Origin: Ga0077523 sp038324085
Lineage (GTDB): Bacteria; Pseudomonadota; Gammaproteobacteria; Burkholderiales; Ga0077523
Length of the DNA stretch: 64,000 bases
Assembly (NCBI GenBank): GCA_038324085.1
Contig: JBBQHP010000012.1
Location: 1-64,000, forward strand
Direction of reading: 5' to 3'
The translations under genes and the position numbers were made by a program. Of the stretch, positions 19,856-27,732 are shown one piece after another. The notes under the pieces were generated by a model. That model was not told the DNA's origin, did no database searches, and saw nothing but the letters and a program-made list of their open reading frames with translations. Each line of letters begins with the position of its first letter. The stretch's first letter is position 1.

Positions 19856-20236
19856 GTGAAGCTGCATCTGGATCGATTCGGCGGTCTCAATGCCTTCAGT
19901 GGCTACGGCCCGGGGTACGTCGGCGTCAACGGGCAACGACACGCGTCCAGCCTCGTCGTGTTCCCCGACCGGATCATCCCATCATGGCCGGTCCGACGCT
20001 TCGAGGACCTGGTAGAACCGGCGCTGGATTTCCTGGCGGGACTGCCGCTGGAGATCGTCCTGGTCGGAACAGGGGCACGCATGCAGATGCTGCATCCGAA
20101 GCACTACCGGAGCCTCTCCGAATCCCGCATCGGCGTCGAGGTCATGGACACGCAGGCTGCCTGCCGTACCTACAACATTCTGCTCGCCGAAGGCCGCAAG
20201 ATCGCCGCGGCCCTCGTCGTGGAATCACCTGGCTAG
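19856..20236 (+). CDS. Mth938-like domain protein (DUF498)
   Basis: A 126-residue protein of the Mth938/Xcc1710-like (DUF498) family, also seen in the mitochondrial complex I assembly factor NDUFAF3. Visible are GLNAFSGYGPGYVGVNG, LEIVLVGTGARM and GVEVMDTQAACRTYNILLAEGR. The bacterial role is unknown. The start is GTG at 19856, chosen because it begins the conserved MKLHLD segment. The 3' end overlaps the convergent chemoreceptor gene by 12 bases. Confidence 0.83.
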   Translation: MKLHLDRFGGLNAFSGYGPGYVGVNGQRHASSLVVFPDRIIPSWPVRRFEDLVEPALDFLAGLPLEIVLVGTGARMQMLHPKHYRSLSESRIGVEVMDTQAACRTYNILLAEGRKIAAALVVESPG

Positions 20237-21919
20237 CTGATCCGGCGCCACGCCCACGCGTACGGCGCCCCAATGGCGGCCGCCCACGAAGATCGGCATG
20301 GACAGGTCGTTCAGAAGCTCGCCGGTGTCGCGCAGGTAGGTCTGGAGCAGCATCGGCTGTTCGCTGCGCGCTGCATTGATGGCGGTGTCGTCGTCGAAAA
20401 TGCGCTTGTCGCGGCTGATCACCAGATCCTGCTGCAGATTGCCGGTAGGCGGCTGCGCGAAGTTGCGGTTGTGCGTGGGGGCATAGCCATTCTCGTCCAC
20501 CGCGATCGCGAAACGGGCCGGTTCGAAGCTCGCGAGCAGGTTGTCACCGAGGGCCTGCAAGCGGGCCTCGCAAGCCTGGTCATATGCCGTCCGGAACTTC
20601 TTCGGTCGGGAACCGGGAATCTCGCGATAGTTGCGATCGAAGATATCCACGCCCGTGGCCGCGAGTGTGGTCAGATAAGCTTGGACTTCGTCGCGATAGT
20701 GCCTGGCGACAGCCTGCAGACGGTCGAGTGGGGTATCGCCCAGCTCGAATCGCGCGCCGGTGGCGAGCATTCGTTCGGTAGCGAGGCGGAAGCCCTTGGT
20801 ACGCGTGCGATTGGTCTGCATCTTTTCCGCGACGCTCGCACTGATCGTGTGGATCTCGTCCACTCGCGCATGAATCTCCCCGTTCGCGACCTGCAGTCCG
20901 TCCATCGCCCCGCTCATCTGCTCGAGCTCCAGGTTCATACCGCCAAGATCGTCCACCATGCTCTGGAAGCGGAGGGAAGATCCGCGCAAGACCGACCCGG
21001 TGCGTTCGGTGTCCTGATCGATCCGGTCGCCGTCGCGCGCTGTGGCCTCCACCAGCTTGATCATCTCGCTCGTGCCCTCGGCAATGGTTGCGGTGGCCGA
21101 CTTCACTTTCTCGGCAAGCTTCCTCACTTCGTCTGCCACCACCGCAAAGCCGCGTCCCACCTCACCGGCCCGCGCCGCCTCGATCGCCGCGTTGAGAGCG
21201 AGCAAGTTGGTCTGGTCGGAGATGTCATTGATCAGGGCGCCGATGTCGCGGATCGATCGCGAACGCTCGGACAGTGCGTGCACCGTCTGCCGGAACGCGG
21301 CCAGGCTCTGGCTGACACCCTCCGTGAGTCGGGTGATCTCCTGCATCTCGAGCCCCGATTCCCGAACCACCGCAAGATTCCGCGCGGTACCGGCGGCGAC
21401 GCTGCGCGTACGGTCCGCCATGCCGGTCACCGCCTCGGTCACGGCCTGGCTGCTCGAGAAAACCTGATCGGCGAGCTCCTGCTGGCGTCCGGCGCTTTGG
21501 GCGGACTCTTCCAGATCCTTGGCGAGTTGGGCTGCGGCGGTGGCGATCTCGCTGCCGGACGCGCGCGCCAGTTCGACCAGACCTGACATGCGTTCCACGA
21601 GCAGGTTGACGGCCTGCGCGCATGCTGCCGATTCGCTACAACCCGAAACCGGACCCCGTGTTCTGAGCGGCTTGGTGCCGTCGGCCAAGCCTCGAATCAG
21701 GCGCCCGAGGTGGTCCAGGGGATCGAGCACGGCGCGGCGCCAATGCACCCAGCCGGCAAAAGCGGCCACACCCCCGCAGATCAGTCCAGCGGCCAGGGCG
21801 GTGACAACACCGCCCTCCAGGGCGATCACGAGTGCGGCAATTGCCGTGTCCACCACCACTACCGCTGCAAGCCAGGCGGCCGCAGTCAATCTGCCGGAAA
21901 CACCCATTGCCTCAACCAT
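20225..21919 (-). CDS. methyl-accepting chemotaxis protein with C-terminal sensor domain
   Basis: A 564-residue chemoreceptor. Two hydrophobic segments near the N-terminus (about 8-30 and 36-55) anchor it with almost no periplasmic part. A HAMP-like stretch follows, then the signalling hairpin with DQTNLLALNAAIEAARAGE and RGFAVVADEVRKLA. After the signalling domain lie about 170 residues (VDIFDRNYREIPGSRPKKF, then VDENGYAPTHN and RDTGELLNDLSMPIFV) that look like a ligand-binding cache/PAS-type module, placed at the C-terminus and so in the cytoplasm. The start 21919 has AGGGAGGAG. A sigma-28-type promoter lies at 21977-22003. Confidence 0.88.
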   Translation of the reverse strand: MVEAMGVSGRLTAAAWLAAVVVVDTAIAALVIALEGGVVTALAAGLICGGVAAFAGWVHWRRAVLDPLDHLGRLIRGLADGTKPLRTRGPVSGCSESAACAQAVNLLVERMSGLVELARASGSEIATAAAQLAKDLEESAQSAGRQQELADQVFSSSQAVTEAVTGMADRTRSVAAGTARNLAVVRESGLEMQEITRLTEGVSQSLAAFRQTVHALSERSRSIRDIGALINDISDQTNLLALNAAIEAARAGEVGRGFAVVADEVRKLAEKVKSATATIAEGTSEMIKLVEATARDGDRIDQDTERTGSVLRGSSLRFQSMVDDLGGMNLELEQMSGAMDGLQVANGEIHARVDEIHTISASVAEKMQTNRTRTKGFRLATERMLATGARFELGDTPLDRLQAVARHYRDEVQAYLTTLAATGVDIFDRNYREIPGSRPKKFRTAYDQACEARLQALGDNLLASFEPARFAIAVDENGYAPTHNRNFAQPPTGNLQQDLVISRDKRIFDDDTAINAARSEQPMLLQTYLRDTGELLNDLSMPIFVGGRHWGAVRVGVAPDQLAR

Positions 21920-21976
21920 GCAACTCCTCCCTGGATCGCGGGGCATTCCCGATCGGGCGTCCCGGCACTGGGAGAG

Positions 21977-22003
21977 TTTTCGGTAGTGAAAGCTCGAACT
22001 TTA
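21977..22003 (-). promoter_or_regulatory. sigma-28 (FliA) promoter of the chemoreceptor gene
   Basis: On the minus strand TAAAGTTC (21996-22003), an 11-base spacer and ACCGAAAA (21977-21984) match the sigma-28 consensus at 7/8 and 6/8 positions with exact spacing. The site is about 58 bases before the ATG and just beyond the stop of the upstream deacetylase gene. Confidence 0.65.
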
Positions 22004-22007
22004 GACT

Positions 22008-22931
22008 TCAGATACCAGCCAGGACCTTCAGGTGGGCCGCGGCGCTGCGACCAAGGGCGTGCAACTCGTACCCGCCTTCCAGGGTCGAGACGATGCGACC
22101 GTCCGCGCAGTTCGCAGCCACTTCCACCAGACGCTCGGTCACCCAGGCATAGTCGGCTTCGACCAGGCCCAGCGACGCCATGTCATCGTCTCGATGCGCG
22201 TCGAATCCCGCCGACACGAATAGCATGCCCGGCTGGAATTCGTTCAGTGCGGGCAGCCAGAAGTCCATCACCGCAGCACGGAATTCGCGTCCCGTGCTGC
22301 GCGCCGCGAGCGGTACGTTCACCATTCGCTCGGAGCGCCCTTCGTTGCCGCTGTAGGGATAGAACGGATGCTGGAACGTCGACACCATCAGCACCCTCGG
22401 GTCATCGCGGAAGATGTCCTCTGTCCCGTTGCCATGATGCACGTCGAAGTCCACGATCGCGACGCGCTCAATTCCATGCGCTGCCAGCGCATGAGCGGCA
22501 GCAACGGCAACGTTGTTGAAGAAACAGAAGCCCATGGCGCGCCCGCGTTCGGCGTGGTGACCGGGCGGGCGGACATTGCAGAACGCATTGGCTGCCGCTC
22601 CTGTGGCCACGAGATCCGTCGCAAGCACGTTTGCTCCCGCTGCCCGCAAGGCTGCTCGATAGGTGCCAGGACTCATCGCCGTGTCGGGGTCCACGTGCAC
22701 TATGCCCCGTGTGGGCGCCATGGCTGCGAGCGCGGCGACGTAGTCCGACGAGTGCACGCGTTCCAGTTGCTCGCGTGCCGCGAGCGGAGCTTCGTGGATG
22801 TCCAGCAGTGGCATCAGGCCCGAAGCGATCAGCTGATCCTCGATCGCGCCGACCCGCTCCGGGCACTCGGGGTGGTGCATGCCCATGTCGTGACCGGTGC
22901 AGTCGGGATGATGGATGAAGGCGGTAGGCAT
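22008..22931 (-). CDS. histone deacetylase family protein (AcuC/HDAC fold)
   Basis: A 307-residue zinc amidohydrolase of the arginase/deacetylase fold. It has HPECPERV (20-27), the paired active-site histidines in RPPGHHAE, the zinc set DFDVHHGNGTE, the aspartate in SAGFDAHRDD and the tyrosine loop LEGGYEL. Bacterial members remove acyl groups from protein lysines or from acetylated amines. It is divergent from a Pat-type lysine acetyltransferase (23088), which supports protein deacetylation as its role. That role is inferred, not shown. Confidence 0.9.
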   Translation of the reverse strand: MPTAFIHHPDCTGHDMGMHHPECPERVGAIEDQLIASGLMPLLDIHEAPLAAREQLERVHSSDYVAALAAMAPTRGIVHVDPDTAMSPGTYRAALRAAGANVLATDLVATGAAANAFCNVRPPGHHAERGRAMGFCFFNNVAVAAAHALAAHGIERVAIVDFDVHHGNGTEDIFRDDPRVLMVSTFQHPFYPYSGNEGRSERMVNVPLAARSTGREFRAAVMDFWLPALNEFQPGMLFVSAGFDAHRDDDMASLGLVEADYAWVTERLVEVAANCADGRIVSTLEGGYELHALGRSAAAHLKVLAGI

Positions 22932-23087
22932 CGGTTGCCGATTCCGAGGTCACAGGCTGGGCATGGTAGCGGTTGGGATTCCCAGAGTGCAACCGGATTG
23001 CGGAATCGCGCGCGTGCTGCATTGCAACCGGGAGCGTTCAGCCATAAGCTGACGGTGGGTAGCGTCCCTGCACACTCTTCCCCGGTC

Positions 23088-25772
23088 ATGTCCGACCACT
23101 ACCTCACCGCCCTGTTCGCACCCCGCAGCATCGCGGTCATCGGAGCCAGCGACGTTCCGGGAAGCGTCGGTGCGGTATTGATGGAGAACCTGCGCGCGGG
23201 TCCCTATTCGGGGCGGTTGTACGCAGTGAATCCGCGCCACACCGCCGTGGCCGGAATGCAGGCGTTCCCTTCGATCGATGCCGTTCCCGATTCGATCGAC
23301 CTGGCAATCGTCGCGACGCGCGCAGGCACACTGCCCGCCATTCTGGAGCGCTGCGCTGCGAAACAGGTGCCTGCAGCGGCGATCATTTCCGCTGGATTGA
23401 CCGGCGCAACGCCCGATGGCGCCCGCCTGCTCGCCCTGGTATCGGCGATCGCACGTACGCACGGAATACGCTTGCTCGGCCCCAATTCCATGGGCCTGCT
23501 TCGGCCGTCCCTCGGCATGAATGCCACCTTCACACGCGCCACTATTCGATCCGGCAATGTCGGACTCATCTCCCAGTCCGGCGGACTGGTGAGCGCATTG
23601 CTGGATTGGGCTGCGACCGACGGCATCGGTTTTTCCAGTGTCGTTTCGCTGGGCAACCAACTCGACGTGGATTTTGCCGAAACCCTGGATTTCCTCATGT
23701 ACGACGCCCGGACGGAGAGCGTTGTCCTGTATCTGGAAGGATTTCGCGACGCGCGCCGTTTCATGAGCGCGCTTCGCGCCATAGCCAGGGTCAAACCCGT
23801 GATCGCCCTCAAGGCCGGGCGGGGAGAAGCGGCAGCGCGCGCCGCTCGAACGCATACGGGAGTGATGACCGGCGCCGACGAGGTTTTCGATACTGCGCTC
23901 AGGCGCGCGGGTGCGGTGCGCGTGGACAGCTTCGTGCAACTATTCGCTGCCACCAAGTACCTCTCGTCGCGCTACCGCGCCGTGGAGGGACGGCTTGCGA
24001 TCGTCACCAACGGTGGCGGCCCTGGTGTCATGGCCGCCGATCGCGCGGCTACTACGGGCCTCGCGGTGGCATCGCTGTCGCCGCATACCATCGCACTACT
24101 CGATCGGGCCCTGCCCGCAGCATGGTCGCGCGGCAATCCGGTGGATCTGCTGGAGGACGCAACCACGGATCGATTCCGGATCGCCGTCGATGCATGCCTC
24201 GCTGATCAAGCGGTCGACGGCGTGGTCGTGATCCTCACGCCCCAGGCCATGACCGATCCCGACGGCGTGGCCGCTGCAATCGTGGAAATATCCCAGCGCC
24301 ATTCGAAGCCGCTGATAGCGTGCTGGATGGGCGACACGCGGGTTGCTTCCGCCCGCGGACTTTTGCAGCAGGCACAACTGCCGGTGTTCCGTGCACCGGA
24401 ACCGGCTGTGGAGGCCTTCGCCAACATCGCGTCGTTTTACCGCAATCAGCGTCTGCTCATGCAGGTGCCGGGACCGCTGTCGCAGCCGTTGTTGCCGGAT
24501 CTGGTTCAAGCACGCGCAGTAATCGAATCGGTCCTGGAGGATCATCGTACTGCGCTGACGGAGCTGGAATCGAAAGCCGTTCTCACCGCATTCCACATCC
24601 CCGTGGCCGCCGGCGAGCTTGCCGCGGATGCAGAACGGGCGATCGCGATCGCGGATGCCCTCGGCTACCCCGTTGCGATGAAGGCGCAGTCACGCGACCT
24701 GACCCACAAATCCGAGGTTGGCGGCGTCCGACTTGGCGTCGCCGGCAGCGATGCCGTGCGTATCGCGTTCCGGGACATCATGACGGAGGTGCTGGCCCGG
24801 CGTCCCGATGCCCGCCTCGACGGGATCATCGTCGAGTCAATGATCGTGAAGCAGCAAGGTCGCGAGCTGATGGTCGGCGTGATCAGGGATCCGGTGTTCG
24901 GACCGGTCATCACCTTCGGTGCGGGCGGTACGGCGGTCGAATGGATCGCGGATCGCTCCGCCGAGCTGCCCCCCCTGAATAGTCTGCTCGCGCGCAATCT
25001 GATGGGAGGCACCCGTGTCGCCACGACGCTCGGTCAGTGGCGGGGCCAGGCCCCCGTGGATGTCGGCGCGCTGGAGCTTATGTTGCTGCGAGTGTCCGAG
25101 ATGGTCTGCGAGCTGCCCTGGATCATCGAGATGGACATCAATCCCGTCATTGCGGATGCAGCAGGCGCCGTCGCGTTGGATGCGCGCATCGTGATCGAGG
25201 CCCTTCCGCCGGCAACTTCAGACAACTATTCGCACATGGCGATCCAGCCATATCCGTCGCATCTCGCCCATCGCTGGACAGCACGCAATGGACGCGAAGT
25301 CGAGATACGTGCCATCCGACCCGAGGATGCAGAGATGGAGCAGCGGTTCGTGCGCGGGCTCTCGGAGGAGTCGCGCTACTTCCGGTTCATCAATGCGATC
25401 CACGAACTCTCGGAACCGATGCTTGTGCGCTTCACGCAGATCGACTACGACCGCGAACTGGCCCTCGTCGCGGTCGCGAACGTCGAAGGCGTCGAGCATC
25501 AACTCGCCGTGGCGCGCTACGTCATGACCCCCGAAGGCACCAGTTGCGAGTTTGCCATCGTCGTCGGCGACGCCGCGCAGGGCGAGGGCTTGGGCGCGCA
25601 GCTGATGCGAGACCTGATCGACGCCGCACGTGCCCGAGGCCTGAAGACCATGGAAGGCTTCGTGCTTTCCACCAATCACAGGATGCTCACGCTCATGGCC
25701 AGGATGGGCTTCGCCATTCATTCGGATGCGGACGATCCGACGCTGCGACATGTTGCTTTCAAGCTTGTCTGA
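23088..25772 (+). CDS. Pat/PatZ-type protein lysine acetyltransferase (acyl-CoA synthetase-like plus GNAT)
   Basis: An 894-residue fusion. The N-terminal CoA-binding domain (SIAVIGASDVPGSVG, about 12-30) is followed by succinyl-CoA-synthetase-like domains (LLGPNSMG, ISQSGGLVSALLDW), an ATP-grasp part (about 480-700, YPVAMKAQSRDLTHKSEVGG) and a C-terminal GNAT domain (about 720-894, IVVGDAAQGEGLGAQLMRDL). This is the layout of Pat/YfiQ, which acetylates lysines on enzymes such as acetyl-CoA synthetase. The start is ATG 23088; the frame stays open upstream and the ribosome site is weak. It is divergent from the deacetylase gene. Confidence 0.88.
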   Translation: MSDHYLTALFAPRSIAVIGASDVPGSVGAVLMENLRAGPYSGRLYAVNPRHTAVAGMQAFPSIDAVPDSIDLAIVATRAGTLPAILERCAAKQVPAAAIISAGLTGATPDGARLLALVSAIARTHGIRLLGPNSMGLLRPSLGMNATFTRATIRSGNVGLISQSGGLVSALLDWAATDGIGFSSVVSLGNQLDVDFAETLDFLMYDARTESVVLYLEGFRDARRFMSALRAIARVKPVIALKAGRGEAAARAARTHTGVMTGADEVFDTALRRAGAVRVDSFVQLFAATKYLSSRYRAVEGRLAIVTNGGGPGVMAADRAATTGLAVASLSPHTIALLDRALPAAWSRGNPVDLLEDATTDRFRIAVDACLADQAVDGVVVILTPQAMTDPDGVAAAIVEISQRHSKPLIACWMGDTRVASARGLLQQAQLPVFRAPEPAVEAFANIASFYRNQRLLMQVPGPLSQPLLPDLVQARAVIESVLEDHRTALTELESKAVLTAFHIPVAAGELAADAERAIAIADALGYPVAMKAQSRDLTHKSEVGGVRLGVAGSDAVRIAFRDIMTEVLARRPDARLDGIIVESMIVKQQGRELMVGVIRDPVFGPVITFGAGGTAVEWIADRSAELPPLNSLLARNLMGGTRVATTLGQWRGQAPVDVGALELMLLRVSEMVCELPWIIEMDINPVIADAAGAVALDARIVIEALPPATSDNYSHMAIQPYPSHLAHRWTARNGREVEIRAIRPEDAEMEQRFVRGLSEESRYFRFINAIHELSEPMLVRFTQIDYDRELALVAVANVEGVEHQLAVARYVMTPEGTSCEFAIVVGDAAQGEGLGAQLMRDLIDAARARGLKTMEGFVLSTNHRMLTLMARMGFAIHSDADDPTLRHVAFKLV

Positions 25773-25844
25773 GCGGGAACTTCAAGCAGGCGCGCCCCTC
25801 TCCTACCCTTCAGTACCTGCGCCCTCGCGCCGAAAACCGTTCGC

Positions 25845-26762
25845 ATGAACCCCGAAATCCGTCCTGTCCTCGCTGCCATCGGCCAGATCATCCTGGGCAA
25901 GGAACGTCAGGTCCGCCTCACTTGCGCCTGCCTCCTGGCCCGCGGTCACCTGCTGATCGAGGACTTGCCCGGCGTCGGCAAGACCACGCTCGCCCACGCG
26001 CTCGCCAAGGCGCTGGGTCTCGAGTTCCAGCGCATCCAGTTCACCAGCGACCTGTTGCCCGCGGATATTCTCGGCGTATCGGTGTTCGACCGCGATAGCG
26101 GCACCTTCAAGTTTCATCCCGGACCCGTATTCTCACAGGTTGTGCTGGCCGACGAAGTCAATCGAGCGACGCCCAAGGCGCAGAGCGCACTGCTCGAGGC
26201 GATGGAGGAACACCAGGTCACCATTGAAGGCGAGACCCGTCGCCTGCCGGAACCGTTCTTCGTGATCGCAACGCAGAACCCCTCGCATCAGGTCGGCACC
26301 TTTCCGCTGCCCGAATCGCAGCTCGATCGCTTTCTGATGCGCATCCGGCTGGGCTACCCGGATGCCGCGGCTGAACGAGCCCTTCTCTCCGGGAGCGAAC
26401 GCCGCGACATGATTCATGATCTGCAGCCCGCCATCGACCCACAAGGGCTCGCCGAACTGCAGCGAAGGGTGCGCACCGTGCACGCCGCGCCCGCCTTGCT
26501 CGACTATGTCCAGGCACTGCTCGCGCACTCGCGTCTGTCGGCGGACTACCTCACCGGATTGAGTCCGCGCGCGGGGCTTTCCCTGCTGAATGCCGCGCGC
26601 GCCTGGGCGTTCATGGATGGCCGGGATGCCGTCTTGCCGGAGGATCTTCAAGCTGTGCTCCCGTCCGTCGCAGGCCATCGGCTCAATGCGGCCAACGGAT
26701 TCTCCCGGCTCTCGTCCGAGGATCTCGCGCAGAAGCTGGTGGGCGAAGTCGCCATTCCCTAA
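25845..26762 (+). CDS. MoxR-family AAA+ ATPase
   Basis: A 305-residue MoxR ATPase, a chaperone-like AAA+ protein. Walker A is in LPGVGKTTLAHALAK (about 44-58), Walker B in VVLADEVNRATPKAQSALLEAM, and the sensor region in FVIATQNPSHQVGTFPLPES. The C-terminal lid has the GLSPRAGLSLLNAARAWA segment. MoxR proteins work with DUF58 and von Willebrand or transglutaminase partners, and the next two genes are of those kinds. It is 7 bases from the DUF58 gene. Confidence 0.93.
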   Translation: MNPEIRPVLAAIGQIILGKERQVRLTCACLLARGHLLIEDLPGVGKTTLAHALAKALGLEFQRIQFTSDLLPADILGVSVFDRDSGTFKFHPGPVFSQVVLADEVNRATPKAQSALLEAMEEHQVTIEGETRRLPEPFFVIATQNPSHQVGTFPLPESQLDRFLMRIRLGYPDAAAERALLSGSERRDMIHDLQPAIDPQGLAELQRRVRTVHAAPALLDYVQALLAHSRLSADYLTGLSPRAGLSLLNAARAWAFMDGRDAVLPEDLQAVLPSVAGHRLNAANGFSRLSSEDLAQKLVGEVAIP

Positions 26763-26769
26763 CCGGCCC

Positions 26770-27732
26770 ATGCCGCTCCCCGCCGGCACGCGCGCCGAAC
26801 GGATCTTCCCCCGACACGGGACCGAAAGCGGTCCGGTGACGCTCACCCAGCGGCGGGTCTACATCCTGCCGACACGCCAAGGCCTGCTCTTTGCGGCCAC
26901 GCTGGCGCTGCTGCTGATCGGCTCGATCAACTACAACCTCAGCCTTGGCTACGTTCTGACATTCCTTCTCGCAGGACTGGGCATCGTGGCGATGCTGCAC
27001 ACCTGGCGCAATCTCGCGAATCTGGTGGTGCGACGCGGACGGGTGAATCCGGTGTTCGCGGGCGAGCACGCCATCTTCGAAGTTGCACTGGAGAATCGCG
27101 CGGGTTTCGAGCGCTGGGCAATCGGCATCGAACGCTCAACGTGGCCCGCGACTTTCACGAATCTGGCGCCGGCAAACGCCGAATCCCTACCGCTTACGGT
27201 GGCCACCGAGCGCCGAGGTTGGATTGAGCTCGGACGCTTTCGCGTGTTCAGTTCATTTCCTCTCGGCCTGTTCCAGGCCTGGTCGAACGTCGCACTGGAT
27301 GAACGCTGCCTCGTCTATCCACGGCCCGAAGCCGGAGAGCCGCCACTACCCCCGGTTTCGAGTACCGCCGGCGACGGTGGCGCGCACGGCCGGGGCGCGG
27401 AAGATTTCGCCGGTCTGCGCGAATACCATCCCGGCGACTCGCTCCGGCACGTGGCCTGGAAGGCTTTCGCACGCGGCGATCAGCTGCTGACCAAACAGTT
27501 CAGCGGCCGTAGCGGGACAGAGTTCTGGCTGGACTGGAAACTACTTCCGCACGAGTTCTCGGTGGAGCAGAAACTCTCGCGCCTGGCACGCTGGATACTC
27601 ACTGCGGAGTCTGAAGGCATCAATTACGGCCTGCGCCTGCCGACCCGGGAACTCGCACCAGGCGGAGGCGCGCTGCACCGGGACGCATGCCTCGAGGCAC
27701 TTGCGCTGTTCGAACCGCAGGTGGCCGCATGA
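26770..27732 (+). CDS. DUF58 membrane protein
   Basis: A 320-residue protein with two adjacent transmembrane helices near the N-terminus (about 35-80) and a cytoplasmic or exported DUF58 core (GAEDFAGLREYHPGDSLRHVAWKAFARGDQLLTKQF, the family signature, lies in the middle of the protein and is given here only in outline). It is the standard partner of MoxR. Function is not established for the family beyond assembly or maturation roles. The start at 26770 is 8 bases after moxR and the end overlaps the transglutaminase start by 4 bases. Confidence 0.88.
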   Translation: MPLPAGTRAERIFPRHGTESGPVTLTQRRVYILPTRQGLLFAATLALLLIGSINYNLSLGYVLTFLLAGLGIVAMLHTWRNLANLVVRRGRVNPVFAGEHAIFEVALENRAGFERWAIGIERSTWPATFTNLAPANAESLPLTVATERRGWIELGRFRVFSSFPLGLFQAWSNVALDERCLVYPRPEAGEPPLPPVSSTAGDGGAHGRGAEDFAGLREYHPGDSLRHVAWKAFARGDQLLTKQFSGRSGTEFWLDWKLLPHEFSVEQKLSRLARWILTAESEGINYGLRLPTRELAPGGGALHRDACLEALALFEPQVAA

